A DNA stretch of 64,000 nt from Virgifigura deserti (lineage in GTDB: Bacteria > Pseudomonadota > Alphaproteobacteria > Dongiales > Dongiaceae): positions 643,662 to 707,661 of the forward strand of contig QOZR01000001.1 in the NCBI GenBank assembly GCA_003576685.1. The letters run 5' to 3'. Positions within the stretch are counted from its first letter, which is position 1. Every line of letters starts with the position of its first letter. Position numbers and translations under genes: made by a program. Shown here in pieces: positions 17,452 through 26,602 of this stretch. The notes below the pieces were generated by a model, which was given only the letters and a program-made list of their open reading frames with translations, was not told the DNA's origin and searched no databases.

Positions 17452-18147
17452 TCAGCTCAGCCCCGCCAGCACATCGATGAGATCCCACAGCATATCGACC
17501 GGAACGCCGACCAGCCATCGGAACAGGTTGAGGTCGAGGCCGAGCTGTGCGCCGATCAACGGCAGGAGGAACAGCGCCCCCACCAGGATCAGCAGGCCCC
17601 ATCGCTCGAGACGTGCCAGCGGCAGCGCCAGCTTCGCAGGCAACAGGGCGACGGCGACGCGCCCGCCATCGAGCGGCGGCAGCGGCAGCATATTGAACAC
17701 CGCCAGCAGAAGATTCAGGTAGATCGATGCGTTGAGCGCCTCGAACGTCCAGGCTCGAAAGGTGATCGGCAGCATGGCCGCGACATGGATCAGCAGAGCG
17801 GAAATGAACGCAAGGGCGAGATTGATCGCCGGACCTGCGGCCGCCACCAGCATCATGTCGCGCCTCGGCTTGCCCAGTCGGTCGAAGCGCACGGGCACCG
17901 GCTTGGCGTAGCCGAAGAGAAACGGCGAACGCATCAACAGCAGGATCGCGGGCAGGATGATCGTGCCGAACCCGTCGATATGCCTCAGTGGGTTGAAGGT
18001 GACCCGGCCGAGGCGATGGGCGGTGTCGTCGCCGAGGCGCCACGCCACGAAACCGTGCGCGGCCTCGTGAAAGGTGATCGCGATCAGGATGGGCAGCGCC
18101 AAGGCGGAAACGGTGTAGGCGAGAGCAACGGGATCGAAATCGAGCAT
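17452..18147 (-). CDS. Site-2 protease family (M50) membrane metalloprotease
   Basis: A 231-residue multi-pass membrane protein. The zinc site HEAAH is near residue 27 in the first helices, and the third ligand block NMLPLPPLDGGR is near residue 157; both are complete, so an active intramembrane protease is expected. It belongs to the compact YwhC/rhomboid-like M50 group without a PDZ domain. It sits between nagZ (11-base gap) and scpA (11-base gap) in one apparent operon. The substrate is unknown. Confidence 0.92.
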   Translation of the reverse strand: MLDFDPVALAYTVSALALPILIAITFHEAAHGFVAWRLGDDTAHRLGRVTFNPLRHIDGFGTIILPAILLLMRSPFLFGYAKPVPVRFDRLGKPRRDMMLVAAAGPAINLALAFISALLIHVAAMLPITFRAWTFEALNASIYLNLLLAVFNMLPLPPLDGGRVAVALLPAKLALPLARLERWGLLILVGALFLLPLIGAQLGLDLNLFRWLVGVPVDMLWDLIDVLAGLS

Positions 18148-18158
18148 CGGACGGCCGG

Positions 18159-19169
18159 TCAGGCGCGAAGCAGATGGTCGAGACGATCGACGGCTTCGGC
18201 CATGACCAGCGGCTCAGGCTGCTCGAGCCGCGCCGCGCCAGCCGCCAAACGCGCCGTCGCGGCAGACGACAAAGGTGCCACGGCGGTGGCGACGGCCTGC
18301 ATTTCGGCCATATCGCCATTGCAGTGCAGGACGACATCGCAACCGGCCGCGAGCGCCGCGCGGGTCCGCTCGGCGAAATCGCCGGCGAGCGCCTTCATCG
18401 ACAGGTCGTCCGAGACCAGAAAACCCTGGAAGCCGATATCACCGCGGATTACCTCCGTCACGACGGCCGGCGACGTCGTGGCCGGCCGTTCCGGATCGAC
18501 CGCGCTGAACACGACATGTGCGGTCATCGCCCACGGCATGTCGTTCAGGGCGCGAAAGGTTCGAAAGTCCGTCTCGCGCAGTTCATCCAAGGGAGTGTCG
18601 ACAACCGGCAGATGGTGATGGCTGTCGACCATCGCCCGTCCGTGGCCGGGGACATGCTTGACGACCGGCATCACCCCACCCGCCAGAAAGCCCTCGCAGG
18701 CGGCGCGGCCGAGCATCGCCACAAGGTCCGGTGTCTCGCCGAACGACCGGTCGCCGATCACCTCATGCGTTCCCGGCATGCGCAGATCGAGCAGCGGCGC
18801 GCAATCGACGGTGATGCCCAGGTCGAGAAGCTCGTCCGCGAGCAGTCGCGCATTCAGGCGAACCGCCTCCAGGGCGGCGGCCCGATTTCCGCCGGCCAGC
18901 GTGCCGAACACGGCCGGCGGCGGCGCCGCACGCCAGTGCGGCGGCCGCAGGCGGGCGACCCGCCCGCCCTCCTGGTCGATCAGGACCGGTGCATCCGCCC
19001 GCCCGACCGCATCGCGCAGCGACTCGACCAGGGCACGGACCTGGTCCGGCGTATCGCAGTTGCGTGCGAACAGAATGAAGCCGAGCGGATCGGCATCGCG
19101 GAACAACCGGCGCTCGGAATCGGTCAGCCGAAGCCCGGCGCAGCCGAAGATAACGGCTGCGGATGTCAT
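18159..19169 (-). CDS. nagZ: Beta-N-acetylhexosaminidase NagZ (glycoside hydrolase family 3)
   Basis: A 336-residue cytoplasmic enzyme that removes N-acetylglucosamine from anhydro-muropeptides in cell-wall recycling. The family signature KHVPGHGRAMVDSHHHLP (about residue 170) holds the catalytic-loop histidine and aspartate, and the nucleophile block LVSDDLSMKAL (about 253) is present. ATG 19169 is chosen, overlapping the SPOR-gene stop by 4 bases (ATGA); the longer open frame upstream lies inside that gene. Confidence 0.95.
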   Translation of the reverse strand: MTSAAVIFGCAGLRLTDSERRLFRDADPLGFILFARNCDTPDQVRALVESLRDAVGRADAPVLIDQEGGRVARLRPPHWRAAPPPAVFGTLAGGNRAAALEAVRLNARLLADELLDLGITVDCAPLLDLRMPGTHEVIGDRSFGETPDLVAMLGRAACEGFLAGGVMPVVKHVPGHGRAMVDSHHHLPVVDTPLDELRETDFRTFRALNDMPWAMTAHVVFSAVDPERPATTSPAVVTEVIRGDIGFQGFLVSDDLSMKALAGDFAERTRAALAAGCDVVLHCNGDMAEMQAVATAVAPLSSAATARLAAGAARLEQPEPLVMAEAVDRLDHLLRA

Positions 19170-20311
19170 GGCGCCACGACCAGGCAGGCCTGCTTCTGCT
19201 CCTCGAACCGATCGCAGAGCGAACGCGCCGCCGCGCGGTCGGGCAGCGGTCCCGCCTGAACGCGATAATAGACACCCTTGTCGCCGAGGTCGGCACGCTG
19301 GAGATTTACCTGCAACTCCTCCAGCAATGTCGGAAAGCGGCGCTGCAAACTGTCCCACTCCGTCTGCGCATCGACGCGCGTCCTCAACGCGGCGAGCTGA
19401 ACGCGGAAGCTGCCGGTCACCGCCGCAGCGACCTGCGGCGCCGGCTCCGCGCCCGCCTCGGGCTCCGGCTTGGGCTCGGCGGGCGCCTTAGCGACTTCCG
19501 GAGCGACCTCGGGTTCCGTCGGCTTTGCCGCAGCCGGCTTCTCCGGCACAGGCGTCGCGCTCTCCGACGCCCCATCCTGCGGCGTCCCGTCCAGCGCCGA
19601 GGTTTCGACCGGAGTCGCGGCGGCAGCCGGCGGCTGCGGCGCGGTTTCTGCGGTGCTGGCGTCCGCCGGTGCGCTCTCCGCCCGCATCGTCTCCACTGTA
19701 GCAGCGGGCGCCGCTGCGTCGGTCGCCGGGCCGGCGGCCAGTGATCCTGGCGGCGGGGCCGGCGGTTCGATCGGCGTCTCGGGCGGCGGCAGGAGTCGTT
19801 CGACCTGCGGTCCGGAACCGGAATCACCGCCGATCTGGGAATAGATCAGCTTGTCCTGGTTGGGGACCTCCATCCCGCCCTCGTCTTCCGGACGGAACTT
19901 CGCCGCGCCTTCCTCGGCGGTGATCAGCGGCGCCGTGCCTAGCTCACCGGCGGGTTCCGTTCCATAGGCCCACCAGATGATCCCGGCGAACACCACCAAT
20001 GTGAGGCCGGCGATCAGCATCGGCAGGATACGACGGCGGCGCGGGTTTTCCGCGGCCTCTCCGTCATGATCGGAATAGGCAATATCCGGTCGCAGGCGAC
20101 CCGGATAAGTGGGGATATCGGATCCGTTCGTCTCGTTATTCAGCTCAACCTCCTTCTCGTCGTCCGCATGGCCCCGCACCCGCAGCCGATAGTCCGCTTC
20201 GAGCGGTGTCAGATCGCCCGGGTCGAGGCGCAGGTCGTGCCGTCGGCCTTGCTGCTGGGATGCCGCAATCGCTGCATCGATCTCATCAGGTCTCAGCTTG
20301 TCCGAGGGCAT
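19166..20311 (-). CDS. SPOR-domain inner membrane protein
   Basis: A 381-residue bitopic protein. There is an N-terminal cytoplasmic part (about 1-93), one membrane helix (about 95-117), a long acidic Pro/Ala/Glu-rich periplasmic linker (about 150-300) and a C-terminal SPOR domain (about 303-381, starting GSFRVQLAALRTR and holding YYRVQAGPLPDRAAA). SPOR domains bind glycan strands stripped of stem peptides at the division septum. Start ATG 20311 overlaps the argS stop by one base (TGATG). It lies in the alphaproteobacterial argS-SPOR-nagZ arrangement. Confidence 0.93.
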   Translation of the reverse strand: MPSDKLRPDEIDAAIAASQQQGRRHDLRLDPGDLTPLEADYRLRVRGHADDEKEVELNNETNGSDIPTYPGRLRPDIAYSDHDGEAAENPRRRRILPMLIAGLTLVVFAGIIWWAYGTEPAGELGTAPLITAEEGAAKFRPEDEGGMEVPNQDKLIYSQIGGDSGSGPQVERLLPPPETPIEPPAPPPGSLAAGPATDAAAPAATVETMRAESAPADASTAETAPQPPAAAATPVETSALDGTPQDGASESATPVPEKPAAAKPTEPEVAPEVAKAPAEPKPEPEAGAEPAPQVAAAVTGSFRVQLAALRTRVDAQTEWDSLQRRFPTLLEELQVNLQRADLGDKGVYYRVQAGPLPDRAAARSLCDRFEEQKQACLVVAP

Positions 20312-22065
20312 CAACGCATCTCCTCGACCGGTTGGACGCCGAAGATCATCAGTCCCGATGCAACGACGAACGCGACCGCCTGGACCAGCGCCAGACGCGC
20401 CATCGTCAGTTCGGGGTCATCCGGCAGCAGGAAGCGGAGACGCGCCTCGTCCTTGCCCATGTTCCACAAGGCGTGAAAGGCCGCCGCCAAATCGTAGAGA
20501 TAAAAGGCGACGCGATGCGGCTCATGGTGCTCGGCGGCCGTTTCGACGAGCCGCGGCCACTCCGCGAGCCGCCGAATCAGCCCCAGCTCGGCCGGATCGC
20601 TCAGGCGCGCGAGCGGTCCCGCCGCGAGAGCGGCGGGCGACAGATCGACCTGCGCCATCTCCGCCCGGGCATGGCGCATAACCGAGGCGGTGCGCGCATG
20701 CGCGTACTGGACGTAGAAGACCGGATTGTCGCGCGACTGCTCGGTCACCTTCACGAGGTCGAAATCGAGCGCCGCGTCGTTCTTCCGCGTCAGCATGATG
20801 AAGCGGACGACATCCTTCCCGACCTCCTCCACCACCTCGCGCAGGGTGACGAAGGTGCCGGCGCGCTTCGACATCCTCACCGGCCGGCCTTCGCGCATAA
20901 GCGTGACGAGTTGGCAGATCTTGACGTCCAGCTCGCCTTCCCCGCCGGTCACCGCCTTCACCGCCGCCTGCATCCGCTTGACGTAGCCGCCGTGATCGGC
21001 GCCCCAGATGTCGATCATCAGCGGAAAACCGCGGCGGAACTTGTCGAAGTGATAGGCGATGTCGGCGGCGAAATAGGTCCAGCTTCCGTCCGACTTCTTC
21101 AGCGGCCGGTCGACATCGTCACCGAATTCGGTGGCGCGGAACAGCGTCTGTTCACGGGGCTCCCAATCTTCCGGCGCCTTGCCCTTGGGCGGCTCCAGCG
21201 TGCCGACATAGATCAGGCCCCGCGCCTCCAGCGTCTCCAGAACCCTGTCGACGCCACCGGCCTCGACCATCGCGCGCTCGGAGCTGAACACCTCCTGATG
21301 CACGCCGAGCGCGTCCAGGTCGGCACGGATCAGCGCCATCATTGCGTCGATCGTGAACTCCCGCACCGGCGCGAGCCATTCGCTCTCGGCCGCGTCCCGC
21401 CATTTGTCGCCGTCCCGCGCGGCGAGAGCGGCGCCGACATCCTTCAGATACTCGCCGGGATAAAGTCCCTCAGGGATTGCATCGATCGTCTCGCCCAGCG
21501 CCTCGCGATACCGCAGATGGGCGGAACGAGCGAGCGTATCGACCTGGGCGCCGGCGTCATTGATGTAATATTCCCGCGTCACGGAATAGCCCGCCTTCGC
21601 GAGCAGCGCGGCGAGCGCGTCGCCAACAACGGCCCCGCGGGCATGCGCCAGATGCAGCGGCCCCGTCGGATTCGCCGAGACATATTCGACATTCACCCGC
21701 GCGCCGCCACCCATCGTCGAGCTGCCGTAATGGACTCCGGCACGCAGAACCTCGGCAAGTTGCGCGTGCCAGAAGGACGGGTGCAGCCGCAGATTGATGA
21801 ATCCAGGCCCGGCGACCTCGGCACTTGCGACGGCCTCATGGTCGCGCAACCGGCCGATCAGCAGATCGGCCAGCTCGCGCGGCTTCCGCCCGGCCGCTTT
21901 GCTCAGCACCATCGCGGCATTGGTCGAAATGTCGCCATGGCTCGCCTCGCGTGGCGGCTCGACGGCAACGCGACTGAAATCGAGGCCGGCGGGAAGTTCG
22001 CCGGCCTGGACCAGGGTTTCCAACAGGCGGACGACGTCGTCCCGGAAATAAGTGAAGAGATTCAT
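20311..22065 (-). CDS. argS: Arginyl-tRNA synthetase
   Basis: A 584-residue class I synthetase charging tRNA-Arg. The HIGH-equivalent [19 protein letters not shown] lies near residue 121, the KMSKS-equivalent [15 protein letters not shown] near 351, and the C-terminal DALR anticodon-binding domain covers about 460-584. The N-terminal Arg-specific additional domain is also seen. It overlaps dgt upstream by 4 bases (ATGA) and the SPOR gene downstream by one base, so translation is probably coupled along the unit. Confidence 0.97.
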   Translation of the reverse strand: MNLFTYFRDDVVRLLETLVQAGELPAGLDFSRVAVEPPREASHGDISTNAAMVLSKAAGRKPRELADLLIGRLRDHEAVASAEVAGPGFINLRLHPSFWHAQLAEVLRAGVHYGSSTMGGGARVNVEYVSANPTGPLHLAHARGAVVGDALAALLAKAGYSVTREYYINDAGAQVDTLARSAHLRYREALGETIDAIPEGLYPGEYLKDVGAALAARDGDKWRDAAESEWLAPVREFTIDAMMALIRADLDALGVHQEVFSSERAMVEAGGVDRVLETLEARGLIYVGTLEPPKGKAPEDWEPREQTLFRATEFGDDVDRPLKKSDGSWTYFAADIAYHFDKFRRGFPLMIDIWGADHGGYVKRMQAAVKAVTGGEGELDVKICQLVTLMREGRPVRMSKRAGTFVTLREVVEEVGKDVVRFIMLTRKNDAALDFDLVKVTEQSRDNPVFYVQYAHARTASVMRHARAEMAQVDLSPAALAAGPLARLSDPAELGLIRRLAEWPRLVETAAEHHEPHRVAFYLYDLAAAFHALWNMGKDEARLRFLLPDDPELTMARLALVQAVAFVVASGLMIFGVQPVEEMR

Positions 22066-23264
22066 CGGGACCTATCGTAGGGATCGAACAGGCGGCGATG
22101 CTCGTCGAGGGCGAAGCGATCGGTCATGCCGGCGATATAGTCGGCCACGACGCGCGCGGTCAGCGGCGTTTCGGGATCGTTCGTCTGCTCATGCCACTCG
22201 GTCGGCAGGCAATCGGGCTGGCTGACATAAAGCTCGAAAAGATCCTGCACGACGCGACGAGCCTTGTTGGTCATCCGATTGACCTTGTAGTGCCTGTACA
22301 TCCGGTTAAAGAGGAACGTCTTCAGCGCCCGATCGTTCTCGCCCATCGCGGGCGAAAAGCTGACCATCGCGCGCCCAAGCCCGCGGAGCTCGGCGGCGGA
22401 GCCCGGCTTCGCCTCGGCCAGCCGCCGGCGCGTCTCCTCTATCAGGTCGGTCGCCATCAGGTCAATCAAGCGGCGCACCGATTCGTGGATCAGCCGGGCA
22501 CTTTCCAGGCCCGGATAGCGGGCGGCGACCTCGGCGAAAACAGGCCCGACCAGAGGCACCTCGGCCAGATCCTCGATCGCGAACAGGCCGGCGCGCAGTC
22601 CGTCGTCGATATCATGATTGTTGTAGGCGATATCGTCCGCAAGGGCCGCGACCTGGGCCTCGGGGCCCGGCCAAGTCTCCAGCTCGAGGTCCTGCTGGCC
22701 GGCGACATAATCGGCGATCGTCGGAGGCAAGGGCTTGGCCTTCGCCTTGGCGTCGGCGCCGCCACCTAGCAGTGGCCCGTTATGCTTCACCACCCCTTCC
22801 AGGCATTCCCACGTCAGGTTCAGGCCGTCGAACGCAGCGTAGCGACGCTCGAGCTGTGTCAGGATGCGGAAGGTCTGCTCGTTGTGATCGAACCCGCCGA
22901 ACGGCGCCATGCAGCCATCGAGCGCCTCCTCCCCCGCATGGCCGAACGGCGTGTGACCCAGATCGTGGGCGAGCGCGACGGCCTCCGCCAGATCCTCGTC
23001 GAGGCCGAGCGCGCGGCTAATCGAGCGGGCAATCTGCGCCACCTCGATGCTATGGGTGAGCCGCGTCCGGTAATAGTCACCCTCATGCTCGACGAAGACC
23101 TGGGTCTTGTGCTTGAGGCGCCGGAACGCAGCGGAATGGATGATCCGGTCGCGGTCGCGCTGAAACACCGACCGGCCGGGACTTTCCGGTTCGCTGACGA
23201 GACGGCCGCGGCTCTCCTCCGGCCGGGTGGCGTAGGGCTGCACGACCTGGGGCGACACCACCAT
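22062..23264 (-). CDS. dgt: dGTP triphosphohydrolase-like HD protein
   Basis: A 400-residue HD-domain enzyme of the dGTPase family, which cleaves dNTPs to nucleoside and triphosphate. The metal-binding pattern is complete: [30 protein letters not shown] with HD, and a later [12 protein letters not shown]. The N-terminal motif [25 protein letters not shown] is typical. ATG 23264 is preferred; the frame is open to 23381, but that extension would cross the likely erpA promoter, and homologues begin near the chosen start. It is the first gene of the argS-SPOR-nagZ unit. Confidence 0.9.
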   Translation of the reverse strand: MVVSPQVVQPYATRPEESRGRLVSEPESPGRSVFQRDRDRIIHSAAFRRLKHKTQVFVEHEGDYYRTRLTHSIEVAQIARSISRALGLDEDLAEAVALAHDLGHTPFGHAGEEALDGCMAPFGGFDHNEQTFRILTQLERRYAAFDGLNLTWECLEGVVKHNGPLLGGGADAKAKAKPLPPTIADYVAGQQDLELETWPGPEAQVAALADDIAYNNHDIDDGLRAGLFAIEDLAEVPLVGPVFAEVAARYPGLESARLIHESVRRLIDLMATDLIEETRRRLAEAKPGSAAELRGLGRAMVSFSPAMGENDRALKTFLFNRMYRHYKVNRMTNKARRVVQDLFELYVSQPDCLPTEWHEQTNDPETPLTARVVADYIAGMTDRFALDEHRRLFDPYDRSR

Positions 23265-23332
23265 GGCGGCAACATTACGCGCCTCCCGCGCGGCAGGCAA
23301 CGGCAGCCTGAGAAGCTGCTTGGCTCGGGTGT

Positions 23333-23360
23333 TTGACAAAGCCAGGGCACTGCTTACATT
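23333..23360 (+). promoter_or_regulatory. Candidate sigma70 promoter for erpA
   Basis: TTGACA (23333-23338), a perfect -35 hexamer, and TACATT (23355-23360) are 16 bp apart on the plus strand. This would give a leader of about 70 bases before the erpA ATG. It overlaps the 5' extension of the divergent dgt frame, supporting the shorter dgt start. Confidence 0.5.
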
Positions 23361-23439
23361 CATGAGGCGCATAGGCACCATAATCGCCTAGCGGACGGAT
23401 GGTTAAGAACGAATTAAGCGTTTCCGCGAGGAGAGATCA

Positions 23440-23793
23440 ATGAGCGACGCTGTCGCGGCACCGGAGCGTATGGTCACGATCACTGAGAACGCCGCCAGGC
23501 GCCTGGCCAAGTTGGTCGCCGAGGAACCCGGCGAAGGGCTGATGCTGCGCGTCTCAGTTTCCGGCGGGGGATGCTCCGGGTTTCAATATGGCTTCGCCTT
23601 CGACGATTCGCACCAGGACGACGACGTCCTGTTCCAGCGCGACGGCGTGACCGTCGTTATCGATAGCGTCTCCCTCGATCTGCTGGCCGGCGCGGAGATC
23701 GATTTCGTCGAGGATCTTGTCGGATCGTCCTTTCAGATCCGCAATCCCAACGCCTCCTCCTCCTGCGGTTGCGGCAGCTCCTTCTCGATCTGA
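23440..23793 (+). CDS. erpA: ErpA-type iron-sulfur cluster insertion protein
   Basis: A 117-residue A-type carrier that delivers iron-sulfur clusters to apo-enzymes. The three conserved cysteines are visible: one in VSGGGCSGFQYGF (about residue 44) and two in the C-terminal SSCGCGSSF. The preceding block FVEDLVGSSFQIRNPNA is typical. AGGAGA lies five bases before the ATG. It is monocistronic between dgt (divergent) and xth, with a repeat and terminator downstream. Confidence 0.95.
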   Translation: MSDAVAAPERMVTITENAARRLAKLVAEEPGEGLMLRVSVSGGGCSGFQYGFAFDDSHQDDDVLFQRDGVTVVIDSVSLDLLAGAEIDFVEDLVGSSFQIRNPNASSSCGCGSSFSI

Positions 23794-23816
23794 GACAGGC
23801 GGACCCTCATCGCTCG

Positions 23817-23907
23817 CCCCTCGACAAGCTCGGGGTGAGGAAACTCAGGATGAGGTTTCCAGAAACCGGACCGGGAGCTTCATGTTGAGCTTGTCGAAAC
23901 ATGAGGC
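23817..23907. repeat. REP-like palindromic element between erpA and xth
   Basis: The core cgacaagctc occurs at 23822-23831 and again inverted at 23887-23896 (gagcttgtcg), with GTGAGG/CATGAGG boxes around each arm. The left arm also has cccc...gggg ends around its core (23817-23835). The pattern resembles interspersed intergenic palindromes of the ttcgacaagctcagggtgagg type known from alphaproteobacterial and sphingomonad genomes. Confidence 0.65.
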
Positions 23908-23939
23908 GCTCTGATGACGAGCGGATATGATAGAAAGAC

Positions 23940-23968
23940 GGCCCGCCTCGCGCGGGCCTTTTGGTTTA
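23940..23968 (+). terminator. Rho-independent terminator between erpA and xth
   Basis: A 7-bp perfect stem ggcccgc (23940-23946) / gcgggcc (23952-23958) with a 5-nt loop, then ttttggttt (23959-23967). The T tract ends two bases before the xth ribosome site (23970), so the hairpin either ends erpA transcripts or lies inside the xth leader. Confidence 0.8.
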
Positions 23969-23981
23969 CAGGGGAACGATG

Positions 23982-24794
23982 ATGGTTCGACTCGCCACCT
24001 GGAACGTGAATTCGCTCAAGGCGCGGATCGGCCATTTGACGGACTGGCTGCGCGACGCCAAGCCGGACGTCGTGATGCTGCAGGAAATCAAGTGCCTAGA
24101 GGAGGCGGTGCCTCGCCTGGAACTCGAGGATCTCGGCTATAATGTCGCCGCCGTCGGTCAGAAATCTTATAACGGCGTCGCCCTGCTCTCCCGCCATCCC
24201 CTGACCGTCGAGCGGCGTGCCCTGCCCGGCGACGAGGGCGACGTTCAGGCTCGCTACATCGAAGGGCTGGTCGAACTGCCGGCCGAGACATCGGACGGCG
24301 GGGGCGGCGGAGCCGTCCTGCGCGTCGCCTCGATCTATCTGCCGAACGGCAATCCGGTGGACAGCGAAAAATACCCGTACAAGCTGGCCTGGCTGGACCG
24401 GCTGCGCGCGCATGTCGCCGACCTTCTGACGCTCGAGGAGCGGTTCGTCCTCGGCGGCGACTACAACATCGCCCCGACCGACGAGGACGTCTATGACCCG
24501 GTCGGCTGGCGCGACGATGCCCTCTGCCGCCTCGAGTCGCGGCTGCACTATCGCGCCGTCATCAATCTCGGGCTTACGGACGCCTACCGGGCGATGGAGC
24601 CACAGGGACCTGGCTACAGCTTCTGGGACTATCAGGCCGGCTGTTGGCCACGCGACGAGGGCCTGCGGATCGACCATCTGTTGCTGTCGCCGCAGGCGGC
24701 GGACCGGCTGAAGGCTGCGGGCGTCGATCGCGGTCCGCGCGGCAAGGACCGGCCCTCGGACCACACGCCCGTCTGGTGCGAACTCGACCTATGA
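23982..24794 (+). CDS. xth: Exodeoxyribonuclease III / AP endonuclease
   Basis: A 270-residue Mg-dependent nuclease of base excision repair that cuts at abasic sites and trims 3' ends. The EEP-fold blocks are in order: LATWNVNSLKAR, VVMLQEIKC with the metal-binding glutamate, YNGVALLSR, LGGDYNIAPTDEDVYDP, GYSFWDYQAGCW, and LRIDHLLLS with the final SDHTPVW. ATG 23982 is used since AGGGGA lies six bases upstream; ATG 23979 is also possible. The 3' end overlaps the convergent NDH-2 gene by 6 bases. Confidence 0.95.
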   Translation: MVRLATWNVNSLKARIGHLTDWLRDAKPDVVMLQEIKCLEEAVPRLELEDLGYNVAAVGQKSYNGVALLSRHPLTVERRALPGDEGDVQARYIEGLVELPAETSDGGGGGAVLRVASIYLPNGNPVDSEKYPYKLAWLDRLRAHVADLLTLEERFVLGGDYNIAPTDEDVYDPVGWRDDALCRLESRLHYRAVINLGLTDAYRAMEPQGPGYSFWDYQAGCWPRDEGLRIDHLLLSPQAADRLKAAGVDRGPRGKDRPSDHTPVWCELDL

Positions 24795-26087
24795 AGGAGG
24801 CGGGGCGGAGCGGGATGAAGGTTCCTGGGCGCCGATAATCAGGCGCGCGCCGCGGTCGACGGTGAAATAGGCCCAAAGCCACTTTGCCGCAACGGCGAAC
24901 CGGTTGCGGAAGCCGATCAGGAAATAGATGTGGACGAGGCCCCACAGCACCCAGGCGAAGAAGCCGCTGATCCTGAGCCAGCCGAAGTCGGCAATCGCCG
25001 CCGAACGGCCGATCGTCGCCAAATTGCCGAGGTTCCGATAGCGGAACGGCTCCGGCGCCGGGTGGCCGGCTAGCTTGGCCGAGATGACCTTCGCGACATA
25101 TTCGCCCTGTTGCTTGGCGGCGGGCGCGACGCCGGGGACCGGGCTGCCGTCGTCCATTGTGACCAGAGCCGTGTCGCCGATCACGAAAACCTCGGAGTGC
25201 CCGGGAAGCGAGAGGTCCGGCGCGACCTTGACGCGGCCGGCACGATCCCTGTCCGCGTTCAGCCACTGCGCGGCCGGCGAAGCGGCATTGCCGGCGCCCC
25301 AGATGATCGTCCGCGCCTCAATCCGCTGCCCTCCAGCGACCACGCCGTCCTCGTCGCAGGTCTCGACCATCTTGCTAAGCCACACCTCGACTCCTAGCCG
25401 CTCGAGCGAGCGATCGGCCGCCATCGAGAGATTCTCGGGATAGGTGGAGAGCAAGCGATCCTGGCCCTCGATCAGGATGATGCGTGCGGATCGCGGATCG
25501 ATATGCCGGAAGTCCCGAACCAGAATCCGCTTCGCGAGGCCGGCGATCGCGCCGGCCATCTCCACCCCGGTCGGGCCGCCGCCGACGATCACGAAGGTCA
25601 GCAGGCGACGACGCTCTTCCGGGTCCGTCTCCGTCTCCGCCCGTTCGAAGGCAAGCAGGATCCGACGGCGGATCGCCGTCGCCTCCTCGACCGTTTTCAG
25701 GCCCGGCGCGTAGCGCTCCCACTCGTCATGGCCGAAATAGGAATGCTGCGCGCCCGTTGCGACGACGAGATAATCATAGGAGACCTTCTGCCCGAGCTCT
25801 TGCAGGATGACGGTCCGCGCTTGCAAATCGACATCATTGACCGTGCCGAGCAGGATCTCAGCATTCTCTTGGTCACGCAAAATGCTGCGAAGCGGCACTG
25901 CAATCTCGCTGGGAGCCAGCTCGGCGGTGGCGACCTGATAGAGCAGTGGCTGAAAGAGGTGATAATTCGTGCGGTCGATCAGGGTGACCTTGGCCGAGGC
26001 CCGGCGCAGCGCCTTGGCCGCCGACAATCCGCCGAACCCGGCACCGACGATCACGATGCGCGGCTGCTTCCCCGCTGCTGCGTCCAT
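24789..26087 (-). CDS. ndh: Type II NADH dehydrogenase (NDH-2), NAD(P)/FAD oxidoreductase
   Basis: A 432-residue flavoprotein that passes electrons from NADH to quinone without proton pumping. The FAD motif IVIVGAGFGGLSAAKAL is near residue 14 and the NAD motif VIVGGGPTGVEMAGAI near 164. The quinone-site pattern APAAKQQGEYVA is present, as is a C-terminal hydrophobic/amphipathic region (about 370-410) for membrane association. ATG 26087 is chosen over an upstream GTG (26108) because GGAG sits six bases before it. The short tail ends in a Ser/Pro stretch. Confidence 0.93.
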   Translation of the reverse strand: MDAAAGKQPRIVIVGAGFGGLSAAKALRRASAKVTLIDRTNYHLFQPLLYQVATAELAPSEIAVPLRSILRDQENAEILLGTVNDVDLQARTVILQELGQKVSYDYLVVATGAQHSYFGHDEWERYAPGLKTVEEATAIRRRILLAFERAETETDPEERRRLLTFVIVGGGPTGVEMAGAIAGLAKRILVRDFRHIDPRSARIILIEGQDRLLSTYPENLSMAADRSLERLGVEVWLSKMVETCDEDGVVAGGQRIEARTIIWGAGNAASPAAQWLNADRDRAGRVKVAPDLSLPGHSEVFVIGDTALVTMDDGSPVPGVAPAAKQQGEYVAKVISAKLAGHPAPEPFRYRNLGNLATIGRSAAIADFGWLRISGFFAWVLWGLVHIYFLIGFRNRFAVAAKWLWAYFTVDRGARLIIGAQEPSSRSAPPPS

Positions 26088-26328
26088 GGCTTTCTCCGAC
26101 AACGTCACCGGCCTTTCCCCAGCCTCCTAAGGGACGTTGGCGACGGTTGATTTGTTCCCGTTCATAGAGCTGCGAAGTTCGTAGAATGTTAACGATTTTC
26201 GGGCAATTCTCGCCGCAAATCTCCGTCATGAAGGCACGTGCTGATGAAAGCGCCGCTGGCGGGGATCGGAGGGCAGTCCAAGAAAAGTTTTGAGAGAGGC
26301 GTCGGCCCACTCTGGTTGGAGAGCAGCC

Positions 26329-26565
26329 ATGAGCCTCTTTCAGGTCGTTATTCTCGTCTGCGCGATAGCGACGCCACGCGGCGAATGCCAGCCCGATACC
26401 GCCCTCGACGTGATTCGCGGCCCCGACGCTCAGAATGAATTGATGTGCGGTTTCCACGGTCAGGCCTATCTGGCTTCGAGCGCGATCGGGCGCCATCTTC
26501 GCACTGACGAATACGTCAAAATCAAATGCACGCGGACCGGCATCGGCCTGGCAAACGTCGGCTGA
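26329..26565 (+). CDS. Small conserved hypothetical protein, 78 aa
   Basis: A 78-residue protein starting MSLFQVVILVCAIATP, followed by ECQPDTALDVIRGP, MCGFHGQAYLASSAI and EYVKIKCTR. I recall short alphaproteobacterial (Rhizobiales) proteins with the same C-Q-x-x-TALDV / CG-x-x-GQA / EYVKI-C pattern; their function is unknown. Three cysteines recur in these positions. The N-terminus is hydrophobic but lacks a clear signal-peptidase site. GGAG (26318-26321) lies seven bases before ATG 26329, deciding the start within a longer open frame. It stands alone between NDH-2 and mlrC. Confidence 0.75.
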   Translation: MSLFQVVILVCAIATPRGECQPDTALDVIRGPDAQNELMCGFHGQAYLASSAIGRHLRTDEYVKIKCTRTGIGLANVG

Positions 26566-26602
26566 GTTTCCGCGCGGCACTCTCTGCGGACTGGACACCG
26601 CT

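Noticed and set aside
17441..18337. Extended ScpA reading frame
   Set aside because: Overlaps the site-2 protease gene, which has intact zinc motifs; a GTG with AGGAG at 17440 explains ScpA fully.
20206..22080. 624-codon plus-strand open frame
   Set aside because: Antisense of argS and part of the SPOR gene, both firmly identified; the translation shows no recognisable domain.
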